From: UBA1479 sp963976055
GTDB taxonomy: Bacteria > Pseudomonadota > Alphaproteobacteria > Rhodospirillales > Casp-alpha2
Reading direction: 5' to 3'
Length of the DNA stretch: 64,000 nucleotides
Assembly (NCBI GenBank): GCA_963976055.1
Contig: CAXBJB010000002.1
Location: forward strand, 62,001 to 126,000
A program made the position numbers and the translations under genes. Under the pieces are notes generated by a model. The model saw only the letters and a program-made list of their open reading frames with translations, had not been told where the DNA came from and ran no database searches. Below, one piece after another: positions 8,703-17,046 of the stretch; the stretch's first letter is position 1, and every line of letters begins with the position of its first letter.

Positions 8703-9079
8703 CGAAGGTCCTGTTCGTCAACGGCACCCTGATGCGCGGGCTGGCCTTGAACGGCAATCTCGAGGGCGCGGCCTTCCTGGGCGAGGCCAGGACCGTGCCC
8801 GAATACCGGCTTCATTCCATCGGCGATGTCCATCCCGGCATGTACAGGGTGGCGGCGGACGGAATTTCCGTCCCCGGCGAGATCTATGAAATGAGCGACG
8901 CGATTTGGGCCAAGGTCGAGGCCGGGGAGCCGCCGGGGCTGTACTGCGGCCCGGTGGAACTGGACGACGGGCGGATTTTGGACGGAATCCTCTATCCCCG
9001 CGAGATGGCGGAAGGCAAACACAAGGACATTTCCGAATTCGGCGGTTGGCGGGAATACGCGGCGACGCTCGGTTCCTGA
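8699..9079 (+). CDS. Gamma-glutamylcyclotransferase-like / allophanate hydrolase C-terminal-like protein
   Basis: This 126-residue protein opens with FVNGTLMRG, the GGCT/AIG2-type glycine loop, in the variant seen in the C-terminal domain of allophanate hydrolases. VPGEIYEM (about residues 60-67) holds the Glu expected at the catalytic position of the GGCT fold. It is a stand-alone domain with no amidase partner, so the allophanate pathway is not implied. Translational coupling (ATGA) to the dioxygenase suggests a shared small-molecule pathway. The reaction is unknown. A probable terminator follows at 9151-9177. Confidence 0.7.
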   Translation: MTKVLFVNGTLMRGLALNGNLEGAAFLGEARTVPEYRLHSIGDVHPGMYRVAADGISVPGEIYEMSDAIWAKVEAGEPPGLYCGPVELDDGRILDGILYPREMAEGKHKDISEFGGWREYAATLGS

Positions 9080-9150
9080 GGCCGTAGGAAATTCCGCGGC
9101 CGGAGCCCTTGCGGCGGCGGCCCGGCGGCCTAGATATCTTCCAGAATTTC

Positions 9151-9177
9151 GGCGTTCCCACGGGGGCACGCCTTTTC
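9151..9177 (+). terminator. Probable intrinsic terminator after the dioxygenase operon
   Basis: GGCGT at 9151-9155 pairs with ACGCC at 9168-9172, and the internal CCC/GGG bases can extend the stem. TTTTCTT follows immediately. It separates the dioxygenase/GGCT pair from htpX, whose start is 20 bases beyond. Confidence 0.6.
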
Positions 9178-9196
9178 TTGGCCTAAGGACAAATCG

Positions 9197-10114
9197 ATGC
9201 TGCGGATTTTGCTGTTTCTCGGCACCAACCTGGCGATCGTCGCGCTGATCAGCCTGACCTTCCGTCTGCTCGGGTTGGAAGGCCTGCTGCAGGCCAATGG
9301 CGTCGATCTCAACATCAATGCCCTGATCGTCTACTCGGCGGTCATCGGCTTCTCGGGTGCGCTGATCTCCCTGTTCCTGTCCAAGACCATGGCCAAGGCG
9401 GGGATGGGGGTGAAGGTCATCCAGCACGCCGCCAACCCGACCGAACAATGGCTGGTCGATACGGTCGCCCGGCAGGCCAAACAGGCCGGCATCGGCATGC
9501 CCGAGGTCGGCATCTTCGACCACGGCTCGCCCAACGCCTTCGCCACGGGCTGGAACCGCAACGCTGCCCTGGTCGCCGTGTCCACGGGCCTGCTCAACAC
9601 CATGGACAGGAAAGAGGTCGAGGCCGTGCTGGGCCACGAGGTCGCGCACGTCGCCAACGGCGACATGGTGACCCTGACCCTGATCCAGGGCGTGGTGAAC
9701 ACCTTCGTCATCTTTCTGTCGCGCGTCGTCGGCTATCTGGTCGACCGTTTGGTGTTCAAGGTCGAACGCGGCCATGGCCCGGCGTTCTGGATCGTCTCCA
9801 TGATCGCGCAGTTCGTGTTTGGCATCGCGGCCATGATGATTGTCATGTGGTTCTCGCGCTGGCGCGAATTCCGCGCCGACCGGGGTGGGGCGGAACTGGC
9901 CGGCCGGCGCAACATGATTGATGCGTTGAAGGCCCTTCAATTGGCCCACGATACGCCGTCCATGCCCGACGAGATGAAGGCCTTCGCCATCAATGCCGGG
10001 CGCATGCAGGCGGCGTTTTCCAGCCACCCGCCGCTGGCCGACCGCATCCGGGCGTTGGAGGCCATGGAGGGCGCCGCCGCCCAACCGGCGCGCCCCCGGC
10101 GGCCCTGGCGCTGA
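9197..10114 (+). CDS. htpX: Membrane zinc metalloprotease HtpX (M48B)
   Basis: HtpX is an inner-membrane protease that degrades misfolded membrane proteins under envelope stress. The 305-residue protein has two N-terminal membrane segments (about 4-22 and 35-54), the zinc motif HEVAH at 147-151 followed by NGD, two further hydrophobic segments (about 158-178 and 195-215), and the downstream EFRADRGGAEL block that supplies the third zinc ligand. Length and order are typical. AAGGA precedes the ATG at suitable spacing. The gene stands alone between two terminators and converges on the metallo-hydrolase gene. Confidence 0.95.
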   Translation: MLRILLFLGTNLAIVALISLTFRLLGLEGLLQANGVDLNINALIVYSAVIGFSGALISLFLSKTMAKAGMGVKVIQHAANPTEQWLVDTVARQAKQAGIGMPEVGIFDHGSPNAFATGWNRNAALVAVSTGLLNTMDRKEVEAVLGHEVAHVANGDMVTLTLIQGVVNTFVIFLSRVVGYLVDRLVFKVERGHGPAFWIVSMIAQFVFGIAAMMIVMWFSRWREFRADRGGAELAGRRNMIDALKALQLAHDTPSMPDEMKAFAINAGRMQAAFSSHPPLADRIRALEAMEGAAAQPARPRRPWR

Positions 10115-10127
10115 CAGTCTGAAAAAC

Positions 10128-10151
10128 AAAGGGCGGCAAATGCCGCCCTTT
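10128..10151. terminator. Bidirectional terminator between htpX and the UPF0173-like gene
   Basis: A perfect 11-base inverted repeat (AAAGGGCGGCA at 10128-10138, TGCCGCCCTTT at 10141-10151) is flanked by A-rich bases on the left and ends in TTT. It lies between convergent genes and can serve both strands. Confidence 0.8.
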
Positions 10152-10175
10152 GCCGTATCGCCGGGATGATCCGGT

Positions 10176-11012
10176 CTATTTTCCGAAGGTCTTCTCGTCG
10201 CCCGGCTGCATGACCACGACCTCGGTCTTGCCGCCCATGTCGGCGAGCAGCTTCTTCAACGCGTCCGGCGTGCCCTTCAGCGGCGGGAAGGTGCCGTAGT
10301 GCATGGGCATCGCCGTCGCGGGCTTGAGGAACTTGCTGAGCGCATAGGCCGCGTGGCGGGGGTCCATGGTGAACCAGCCGCCGATGCAGATCAGCACCAG
10401 GTCCGGCTTGTACAGGTCCTGGATCAGCTCCATGTCCTTGAACACGCCGCTGTCGCCCGTGTGATAGATGGTGTAGCCGTCCTCCAGCTTGATCACGTAG
10501 CCCGCCGGCTCGCCGCCCGGATAGATCATTTCCTTGCCGTCGGCGCCCTTGTTGACGATTGCCGACGAATGCTCGGCATGGGTCATGGTCACCGTGATGT
10601 CCGGGCCGATGGGGGTGATCGGGCCCGACTTGTTGAAGCGGACCAGTTGCTTGCCGTCGACCATGCCGAGGATGCGGAGCGTATGGCCCATGTCGGCGTT
10701 CACGCCGACCTTGGCGCCGGTCATCTTGGCCAGTTCGGCCGTGTCGCCCAGATGGTCGCCGTGGCCGTGGGTGACCAGGATCAGGTCGACCTTGCCGACT
10801 TTCCCCAGGTCCTTGTCGTCGGCGGGTGTCTTCGGGTTCTTGGTGATGAAGGGATCGATCACGATCACCTTGCCGCCCGGCGTCTTGATGCGGAAGGCGG
10901 CCTGTCCGTACCATTTGACCTCGGCGGCCTGAGCCTCCTTGGCCGGGCCGGCGGCCCAGGCGAAACCGGCGATCAGCGCGCCGATCACGGTCGTCGTCAG
11001 TAAGCGTTTCAT
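10176..11012 (-). CDS. Exported metal-dependent hydrolase, UPF0173-like metallo-beta-lactamase fold
   Basis: This 278-residue protein starts with a cleavable signal peptide (MKRLLTTT, hydrophobic to about residue 21, alanine-rich site near AQA at 27-29). The mature part is a metallo-beta-lactamase fold with THGHGDH (His82, His84, Asp86, His87) and a later HTGDSG block. It resembles UPF0173 hydrolases, which are usually cytoplasmic, so an exported form is of note. The start at 11012 is chosen because GGGAGAA lies just upstream and the signal peptide begins there; the longer frame to 11279 adds residues with no family match. The substrate is unknown. Confidence 0.8.
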   Translation of the reverse strand: MKRLLTTTVIGALIAGFAWAAGPAKEAQAAEVKWYGQAAFRIKTPGGKVIVIDPFITKNPKTPADDKDLGKVGKVDLILVTHGHGDHLGDTAELAKMTGAKVGVNADMGHTLRILGMVDGKQLVRFNKSGPITPIGPDITVTMTHAEHSSAIVNKGADGKEMIYPGGEPAGYVIKLEDGYTIYHTGDSGVFKDMELIQDLYKPDLVLICIGGWFTMDPRHAAYALSKFLKPATAMPMHYGTFPPLKGTPDALKKLLADMGGKTEVVVMQPGDEKTFGK

Positions 11013-11159
11013 GACTGAATGTTCTCCCAAAAGGGCAGGGGCTATCCCCGCGTGAGGCAGAGCCTGCCATAGAACCGGGGTGCCGCAAAGGCCCGCGCAT
11101 GAGGCTTGACGAATATGGAACAAAGTGCGAACACATTGGGCGTAACGGAGGAGACATGC

Positions 11160-11768
11160 ATGACGGTAACGGGTGAAGACGGACGCAAGCGGTGCCGCTG
11201 GGTCGGCCAGGGCAAGGACTTCTACGAGGCCTATCACGACGCCGAATGGGGCGTGCCCGTGCACGACGACCGCCATCATTTCGAGATGCTGAACCTGGAG
11301 GGCGCCCAGGCGGGGCTGAGCTGGGAAACAATCTTAAAAAAGCGCGATAACTACAAGAAATTATTTGCGGATTTCGATCCCGTGAAATGCGCCAAGCTGA
11401 CCGACAAGCAGCTTGAAAAGATCCTCACGAACCCCGGCATCATCCGCAATCGGCTGAAGGTCTACGGCGTGCGCAAGAACGCCCTGGCGTTCCTCAAGGT
11501 GCAAAAGGAATTCGGCACCTTCGACGCCTACGTCTGGGCCTTCGTCGGCGGCACGCCCCTCGACGGCCGGCGCAAGGCCATGGCCGACGTGCCGGGCAAG
11601 ACGGAGATTTCCGACGCGCTCTCGAAGGACCTGAAAAAGCGCGGCTTCACCTTCGTCGGCTCCACCATCGTCTACGCCTATATGCAGGCATCAGGGCTGG
11701 TGAACGACCATGTGGCGGATTGCTTCCGCTATCAGCCGTGCAAGGCGCTGGCACAAGGAAACCACTGA
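11160..11768 (+). CDS. tag: DNA-3-methyladenine glycosylase I (Tag)
   Basis: Tag excises 3-methyladenine from alkylated DNA. This 202-residue protein has the zinc ligands of the family, Cys12 (RCRW), His26 (YHDAEWG), His184 and Cys188 (DHVADC), and the base-recognition Glu47 in NLEGAQAGLSW. GGAGGAG lies about 7 bases upstream of the ATG at 11160, so that start is preferred over the in-frame ATG at 11106. The stop codon lies within the left arm of a nested inverted repeat (11762-11926). Confidence 0.95.
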   Translation: MTVTGEDGRKRCRWVGQGKDFYEAYHDAEWGVPVHDDRHHFEMLNLEGAQAGLSWETILKKRDNYKKLFADFDPVKCAKLTDKQLEKILTNPGIIRNRLKVYGVRKNALAFLKVQKEFGTFDAYVWAFVGGTPLDGRRKAMADVPGKTEISDALSKDLKKRGFTFVGSTIVYAYMQASGLVNDHVADCFRYQPCKALAQGNH

Positions 11769-11926
11769 GGCACAGAGGCAGTGAGTGAGGGCGATTTACC
11801 CCGCTGCGTCACCCCCGCGAAAGCGGGTGTCTAGATGCGTTGCTGTTCCTGGATTTCCGTTTTCACGGGAATGACGATCTTGGGTACGGCAGTAAAATCC
11901 TTCTCATTGCCTCACCGCCTCAGTGG
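11762..11926. repeat. Nested palindromic repeat element between tag and xthA
   Basis: Two nested inverted repeats occupy the space between convergent tag and xthA. The outer arms (11762-11785 and 11903-11926) match at 20 of 24 positions as inverted copies. The inner arms, CGTCACCCCCGCGAAAGCGG at 11807-11826 and its diverged inverted copy ending 11876, are imperfect copies of a sequence resembling the dispersed CGTCATCCCCGCGAAAGCGG-type palindromes known from many alphaproteobacterial genomes. There is no ORF inside. The element could fold into a long cruciform or RNA hairpin and may act as a terminator for both genes. Confidence 0.7.
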
Positions 11927-11933
11927 TGAAAAC

Positions 11934-12734
11934 TTAATCCGCTAACTCGATCCACACCGGCGTGTGGTCCGACGGCTTTTCCTTGCCGCGCGGGGTCTTG
12001 TCGATGTCGCAGGTCGTGAGGCGGTCGGCGGCCTGGGGCGACAGCAATAGGTGGTCGATGCGCAGCCCGTTGTCCTTCTGCCACGCCCCGCCGGTGTAAT
12101 CCCAATAGCTGTACTGATGGACGCCCGGGTGGATAGCCGTGAAGGCCTCGGTCAAGCCCAGGTTCAGCAGCGTGCGGAAGCGGGCCCGGCTTTCCGGACG
12201 GCAGAGCGCGTCGTCGGCGAACTTCACCGGGTCGTAGACGTCGGCGTCCGTCGGGCAGATGTTGTAATCGCCGCCGAGCACAAACGCTTCCTCGGTCTTC
12301 AGCAGGTCCTTGGCATGGGCGACCAGGCGGTCCATCCAGGCGAGCTTGTAGGTGAATTTCTCGTGGTCCGATCCGTCGTCGCCCCGCGTCGGGTTGCCGT
12401 TGGGCAGGTAGATGGAGGCGACGCGGACCGGGCGTTCGCCGACCTCGATCACAGCCTCGATGTAGCGGGCCTGCTCGTCGCCGTCGTCGCCGGGCAGTGC
12501 CGTCCGCTCGACCTCCATGGGATGCTTCGACAGGATCGCGACGCCGTTGTAGGTCTTCTGGCCCGCAATCGCAACGTTGTAGCCGAGCTCCTCGATCTCC
12601 AGGCGCGGAAAGCCCTCTTCCTGGCATTTCAGTTCCTGGAGCAAGGCCACGTCGGGCTGGAACTCGGCCAGCCATTCCTGCACCCGGGGCAGGCGGGCCT
12701 TCACCGAATTGACGTTCCAGGTGGCGATCTTCAA
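11934..12734 (-). CDS. xthA: Exodeoxyribonuclease III (XthA)
   Basis: This is an AP endonuclease and 3'-5' exonuclease of base excision repair, 266 residues, typical length. It begins MKIATWNVNS, has the metal-binding Glu34 in LLQELKCQ, the GGDYN block in the middle, RIDHLLLS, and the C-terminal SDHTPVW with the catalytic His. It is convergent with tag, another alkylation/base-repair gene, across a nested palindrome. The erpA terminator lies just upstream. Confidence 0.95.
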   Translation of the reverse strand: MKIATWNVNSVKARLPRVQEWLAEFQPDVALLQELKCQEEGFPRLEIEELGYNVAIAGQKTYNGVAILSKHPMEVERTALPGDDGDEQARYIEAVIEVGERPVRVASIYLPNGNPTRGDDGSDHEKFTYKLAWMDRLVAHAKDLLKTEEAFVLGGDYNICPTDADVYDPVKFADDALCRPESRARFRTLLNLGLTEAFTAIHPGVHQYSYWDYTGGAWQKDNGLRIDHLLLSPQAADRLTTCDIDKTPRGKEKPSDHTPVWIELAD

Positions 12735-12756
12735 GGTTTAAGGCTCCCAACAGAAA

Positions 12757-12778
12757 AGGCCCGCGAATTTGCGGGCCT
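12757..12778 (-). terminator. Intrinsic terminator of erpA
   Basis: An 8-bp perfect stem (AGGCCCGC at 12757-12764 with GCGGGCCT at 12771-12778) has a 6-base loop. Read on the minus strand it is followed by TTTTCTGTT. It lies directly downstream of erpA and upstream of xthA. Confidence 0.85.
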
Positions 12779-12806
12779 CTCTCGTAACACAAAACGTGTG
12801 GGGCGG

Positions 12807-13163
12807 TTAAACCCCGAATGACGAGCCGCAGCCGCAGGTCACGTTGGCGTTGGGGTTGGTCATCTGGAAGTAGGAGCCGATGAGGTCTTCCTTGAAGTCC
12901 AGTTCCGAGCCCTTGAGCAGGTCGAGGGAGGTCTCGTCGACCACCACCTTGATGCCGTTCTTCTCGAAGATCAGGTCGTCGTCGTTGACCGTTTCGTCGA
13001 GTTCGAAGCCGTAGGAAAAGCCGGAACAGCCGCCCGCCGAAACCGCGATGCGCAGCATCAGGTTCGGGTTGCCGTCCATGTCCTTCAACTCGCCGATGCG
13101 CTTGGCCGCGCTGTCGGAGATCAGGATGCGTTCCTCGGGTGCCAACTGTGTGCCGTCCGGCAT
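12807..13163 (-). CDS. erpA: Iron-sulfur cluster insertion protein ErpA (A-type carrier)
   Basis: A-type carriers pass Fe-S clusters to apo-enzymes. This 118-residue protein has the three cluster cysteines Cys46 (GGCSGFSYGF), Cys110 and Cys112 (CGCGSSF). The start at 13163 is chosen over the longer frame to 13235 because an AAGGA site precedes it and the upstream residues do not resemble the family. It is single-gene, with its own terminator. It could also be named IscA-like, but it is not in an isc/suf operon, which favours ErpA. Confidence 0.88.
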   Translation of the reverse strand: MPDGTQLAPEERILISDSAAKRIGELKDMDGNPNLMLRIAVSAGGCSGFSYGFELDETVNDDDLIFEKNGIKVVVDETSLDLLKGSELDFKEDLIGSYFQMTNPNANVTCGCGSSFGV

Positions 13164-13262
13164 GGCGAAAATCCTTAAATGGGTCGTGGGGGAACAGGTT
13201 GCCCTGAATCTAGGCGTTCCGGCGTGAAATTTCAATGATGCGCAAGCGCTCCGCCGCGCCGG

Positions 13263-13712
13263 TCACTTTTTCCGCGCGGGCTTCTTCGTCGCCCGGGTTT
13301 TCAGGAAATGGTCGATCCCCGCCTGGGCCACGTCCATGTCCTGTTCCGGCGCGCCCCCGGAAATGCCGATGCCGCCCACCACGTCGCTGGCAACCACCAC
13401 GGGCCGCCCGCCACCGACCAGGGAGAACCGCCCGCCCAAGGCGTGCTGAATGCCGAAGGTCAGTTGGCCGGGCAGGGCGGCGGCGTTGTAATCGTGGGTC
13501 GCCTTGCGCGAGACCGCCGCCGTGGTCGCCTTTTCGACCGCCAGGGTGGTGCTCAGGATCTTGCCGCCGTCCATGCGCTCGAACGCGATCAGGTGGCCCG
13601 ATTCGTCCACCACGGCGATCACCATGGGCACCTTGATCGCGTTGGCGCGTTTTGTCGCGCCCCGGATCAGCAGGCGCGCGTCGTCCAGGGACAATCTTTT
13701 GATTTCAAGCAT
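13263..13712 (-). CDS. GlcG/HbpS family heme-binding-like protein
   Basis: This 149-residue protein shows the GlcG/HbpS signatures: the SLDDARLLIRGATKRA helix, VPMVIAVVDESGHLIAFERMDG, and the glycine-rich GGRPVVVASDVVGGIGISGG, with a basic lysine-rich tail. No signal peptide is visible, so it is probably cytoplasmic. The family includes extracellular heme binders and GlcG of the glycolate locus, but its biochemical role is mostly unknown. The ATG at 13712 has GGTGGAGG upstream; the GTG at 13724 would lie inside that site. Confidence 0.8.
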   Translation of the reverse strand: MLEIKRLSLDDARLLIRGATKRANAIKVPMVIAVVDESGHLIAFERMDGGKILSTTLAVEKATTAAVSRKATHDYNAAALPGQLTFGIQHALGGRFSLVGGGRPVVVASDVVGGIGISGGAPEQDMDVAQAGIDHFLKTRATKKPARKK

Positions 13713-13754
13713 GTCGGCCTCCACCTCTCCCGGTTATAATCGGGCCGTTCAGCC

Positions 13755-14993
13755 ATGCAACGACTTTCGCCCCGGCCACGGCAGGAGGAAACCATCGACA
13801 CCCACTGGCGATCCCTCGATTCCGCCTTTCCTTTGGCCGCCTATGCCTGCCGGTCTGAGACGTCGCGCGGACGCCTGCATGCCGAGGGCGAAAGTGCCAC
13901 CCGCGGCGCCTTTCAGCGCGACCGCGACCGCATCATCCATTCGGTTGCCTTCAGGCGGCTGGCCTATAAGACCCAGGTATTCGTCAACCATGAGGGCGAT
14001 TTCTTCCGCACCCGGCTGACGCATTCCCTGGAAGTCTCGCAGATCGCGCGTTCCATCTGCCGTTTCCTGCATCTCAACGAAGACTTGGGCGAAGCCCTGG
14101 CCCTGGCCCACGACCTGGGCCATCCGCCGTTCGGCCATGCCGGGGAAGACGCCTTGAAAGAGGTCATGGCGCCCTACGGCGGGTTCGACCACAACGCCCA
14201 GTCCCTGCACGTGGTGACCAAGCTGGAGGAACGCTATCCCGGCTGGGACGGCCTGAACCTGACCTGGGAAACTCTGGAGGGCGTGGTCAAGCACAACGGT
14301 CCGCTGATTAATGCGGGCAACCGGCCGCTGCCGCGCGCCATCGCCGAATACCAGGACCTGCAGGACCTGGAACTGCACACCTATGCCGGGGCCGAGGCCC
14401 AGGTCGCCGCGATCGCCGACGACATCGCCTACAACAACCACGACATCGACGACGGCCTGCGCGCGGGACTGTTCACCATTGACGACCTGACCGACGTGCC
14501 CCTGGTCGGGCGCATCTTCCACGACGTGCGCCATGACATGCCCGATTTGGACGAATCGCACCTGATTCACGAAGCCGTGCGCCGCATGATCGGCGACATG
14601 GTGACGGACGTGATCGCGGAAACCCGCCGCCGCCTGGACGACGGCAAGCCCGACAGCCCCGACGCCGTGCGCGCCCTGGCCCGCCCGGTGGCCGGGTTTT
14701 CCGACGACATGCGCGAATGGGATGCGGCGCTGAAGAAGTTCTTGTTCGATAACATGTACCGGCACTACAAGCTGAACCGCATGACCAGCAAGGCGCGCCG
14801 CGTCGTCAAGGACCTGTTCTGCCTGCTGATCCGCGAGCCCGAATGCCTGCCGACGGAATGGCGGGCCAAGGCCGAGGGTCCGGAAACCCAGGCGACGGCG
14901 CAGCATCTGTGCGATTTCATCGCCGGCATGACCGACCGCTACGCCGGCGAGGAACACCGCCGCCTGTTTGACCTGCACGCGCGGACGTCGTAG
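13755..14993 (+). CDS. dGTP triphosphohydrolase-like HD protein
   Basis: This is an HD-domain hydrolase of 412 residues with the metal-binding HD pair at His119-Asp120 (LAHDLGHPPFGH) preceded by the conserved TRLTHSLEV block and the phosphate-binding FQRDRDR near residue 55. It matches the type-2 deoxyguanosinetriphosphate triphosphohydrolase-like proteins common in alphaproteobacteria, which cleave dNTPs to nucleoside and triphosphate and help control the dNTP pool. It lies upstream of the SPOR and nagZ genes, with 44 bases before the SPOR start. Confidence 0.92.
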   Translation: MQRLSPRPRQEETIDTHWRSLDSAFPLAAYACRSETSRGRLHAEGESATRGAFQRDRDRIIHSVAFRRLAYKTQVFVNHEGDFFRTRLTHSLEVSQIARSICRFLHLNEDLGEALALAHDLGHPPFGHAGEDALKEVMAPYGGFDHNAQSLHVVTKLEERYPGWDGLNLTWETLEGVVKHNGPLINAGNRPLPRAIAEYQDLQDLELHTYAGAEAQVAAIADDIAYNNHDIDDGLRAGLFTIDDLTDVPLVGRIFHDVRHDMPDLDESHLIHEAVRRMIGDMVTDVIAETRRRLDDGKPDSPDAVRALARPVAGFSDDMREWDAALKKFLFDNMYRHYKLNRMTSKARRVVKDLFCLLIREPECLPTEWRAKAEGPETQATAQHLCDFIAGMTDRYAGEEHRRLFDLHARTS

Positions 14994-15037
14994 ACGGGCC
15001 GTGCCGAGAAAAGACTGAGTTTCGAGGGATCGACATC

Positions 15038-16054
15038 ATGGCCCGCCGGCCCACCAGCGATATCCGCGTCTCCGCCTCCGACGCGCTTGAGTTCGAACCG
15101 GAACCCCGGCGCCGTCGGGGCATTCCGACCACGGTCTGGTTGTTGCTGGTGCTGATTCTGGTCACGGCGGCGGGGCTGGGCGGCTTCCTGTTCGGCGACC
15201 GCCTGGCGGGGTTGAGCGGCGAGGAAAGCGGCCAGGTGCCCGTGGTTCATGCCGCCGAGGGCGCGATCAAGGTGCGGCCCGATAACCCGGGCGGCCAGGA
15301 CATCCCGTTCCGTGACTACGACATCAACAAGCGCATGCAGGGCGAAGCGCCGACGGGCCGGGTGGAAAACCTGCTGCCGCCGCCGGAACAGCCCAGGGAA
15401 CTGCCGCAGGCGCAGGCATCGACGGCGCCGGCCCAGGTGCCTCCGGTGCCCGCCGCCACGGCGGGCGCGCAATTGGCGTCGCCCGCGGAACAATCGAATG
15501 CCGAGGCCCTGTTGCCGGCGGCCCCGGCTCCGGCACCCAAACCGGCGGCGCCGAAGCCCATGCCGGTCCGCGAGGCCGCGCCGCCGCCGCCCGCGACGGT
15601 GGCCAAGGCGCCGACGCCGCAACCGGCCCCTCCGCCACCCGTTCCGGCGTCCCCCGCGGCGTCCTCCACGGGCGGACCCATGGCCCTGGTCCCGAAATCC
15701 GCGACGGCGGCGCCTGCCGCAACGCCCCCGTCGGCCCCGGCCGCCAAGGTTGCGCCGCCCCCACCGAGCGCACCGGCCGCGACGGAAACGGCGACGATCA
15801 GCGGCTGGCAGGTTCAGCTTGCCGCGTCCCGCGCCGCCACGGCGGCCAAGACCGAGGGTGAGCGCCTGAAACAGAAGCATTCGGACGTGCTGGGCAAGCT
15901 GACGGTCAACATCGTCCGCGCCGACCTGGGGGCCAAGGGCGTGTTCTACCGCATCCGCCTGGGCCCGGCCCGGGACAAGGACGAAGCCCGCGCCGTCTGC
16001 GCCCAGCTTGCCAAGCGGGGGCAGGGGTGTCTGGTGATCGCCCCCGGGAAATGA
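15038..16054 (+). CDS. SPOR domain protein, membrane-anchored
   Basis: This 338-residue protein has a short cytoplasmic N-terminus with an arginine cluster, one membrane helix at about 31-53, a long proline/alanine-rich periplasmic linker (about 95-255) and a C-terminal SPOR domain from about 260 (SGWQVQLAASR through VFYRIRLGPA). SPOR domains bind glycan strands stripped of stem peptides at the division septum. The neighbours nagZ and an M50 peptidase reinforce an envelope role. The ATGA overlap with nagZ indicates coupling. It could be an FtsN-like protein, but this is not proven. Confidence 0.85.
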   Translation: MARRPTSDIRVSASDALEFEPEPRRRRGIPTTVWLLLVLILVTAAGLGGFLFGDRLAGLSGEESGQVPVVHAAEGAIKVRPDNPGGQDIPFRDYDINKRMQGEAPTGRVENLLPPPEQPRELPQAQASTAPAQVPPVPAATAGAQLASPAEQSNAEALLPAAPAPAPKPAAPKPMPVREAAPPPPATVAKAPTPQPAPPPPVPASPAASSTGGPMALVPKSATAAPAATPPSAPAAKVAPPPPSAPAATETATISGWQVQLAASRAATAAKTEGERLKQKHSDVLGKLTVNIVRADLGAKGVFYRIRLGPARDKDEARAVCAQLAKRGQGCLVIAPGK

Positions 16055-17046
16055 CCGGACAGATGACTGGGCGCAAGGGCCCGCCCCGGGCCGCGATCTT
16101 CAGCTGCGAAGGCCCAACCCTGTCGGACGCGGAAAAGCGGTTCTTCGAGAACGCCAATCCCCTCGGCTTCATCCTGTTCGCGCGCAACATCGACACTCCG
16201 GACCAGGTCCGCGCCCTGATCACGGACCTGCGCGCCACGGTCGGCGACGCCGCCGCCCCGGTACTGATCGACCAGGAAGGCGGGCGGGTGCAGCGCCTCA
16301 GGCCGCCGCACTGGCCGGACCGCCCGCCCGCGTCCCAGTTCGCGGCGGCCTACCGGGAAAACCCGGACCGGGCATCGGCCGACCTTGCGGCGCACGCCCG
16401 CGCCATCGCCCGCGATCTGGCCGGCCTGGGCATCACCGTCGACTGCTGGCCGGTGCTCGACCTGCCGCAGCCGGGGGCCGATCCGATCATCGGCGACCGG
16501 GCCCTGGGCGTGGACACCGCCGCCATCACGGCATTGGGCAAAGTCATCATCGACGCCCTGCATGCCGGCGGCGTGACGCCGGTCATCAAGCATATTCCCG
16601 GCCACGGCCGCGCCACGGTCGACAGTCACAAGGCTCTGCCGGTGGTGGAGACGGACCTCGCCACCCTGCGCGACACGGACTTCGCGCCGTTCCGGGCGCT
16701 GAACGCGGCCCCCTGGGCCATGACGGCCCATGTCGTCTATACGGCCGTCGATCCTGATTCCTGCGCGACGTTCTCGCCCAAGGTGGTGGATCGGGTGATC
16801 CGCGGCGACATCGGCTTCGATGGTTTGCTGATTTCCGACGATCTGTCCATGCATGCCCTTACGGGGGCCTTCGCGGAACGGACGCGGCGTGCCCTGGCGG
16901 CGGGCTGCGACGTGGTTCTGCACTGCAACGGCGTGATGGCCGAGATGGCGCCCGTGGCCGAAGCTGCCCATATCATGACCGACAAGGCCCTGGCCCGTGC
17001 CGCCCGGGCGGAAACCCAGCGCCGTGCGACGGAGACGACTGCATGA
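16051..17046 (+). CDS. nagZ: Beta-N-acetylhexosaminidase NagZ
   Basis: This is a family 3 glycoside hydrolase of 331 residues that removes N-acetylglucosamine from anhydro-muropeptides in the cytoplasm during cell-wall recycling. It has the family block KHIPGHG at 180-186 followed by the flexible loop carrying the catalytic His (VDSHKALP), and the C-terminal nucleophile region LISDDLSMHAL. The ATG at 16051 overlaps the SPOR gene stop, and the stop overlaps the next gene, so translation is coupled on both sides. Confidence 0.93.
   Translation: MTGQMTGRKGPPRAAIFSCEGPTLSDAEKRFFENANPLGFILFARNIDTPDQVRALITDLRATVGDAAAPVLIDQEGGRVQRLRPPHWPDRPPASQFAAAYRENPDRASADLAAHARAIARDLAGLGITVDCWPVLDLPQPGADPIIGDRALGVDTAAITALGKVIIDALHAGGVTPVIKHIPGHGRATVDSHKALPVVETDLATLRDTDFAPFRALNAAPWAMTAHVVYTAVDPDSCATFSPKVVDRVIRGDIGFDGLLISDDLSMHALTGAFAERTRRALAAGCDVVLHCNGVMAEMAPVAEAAHIMTDKALARAARAETQRRATETTA

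Noticed and set aside
15249..15869. Arginine-rich frame within the SPOR protein gene
   Set aside because: It is a shifted reading of the proline/alanine-rich linker and has no independent start or ribosome site.
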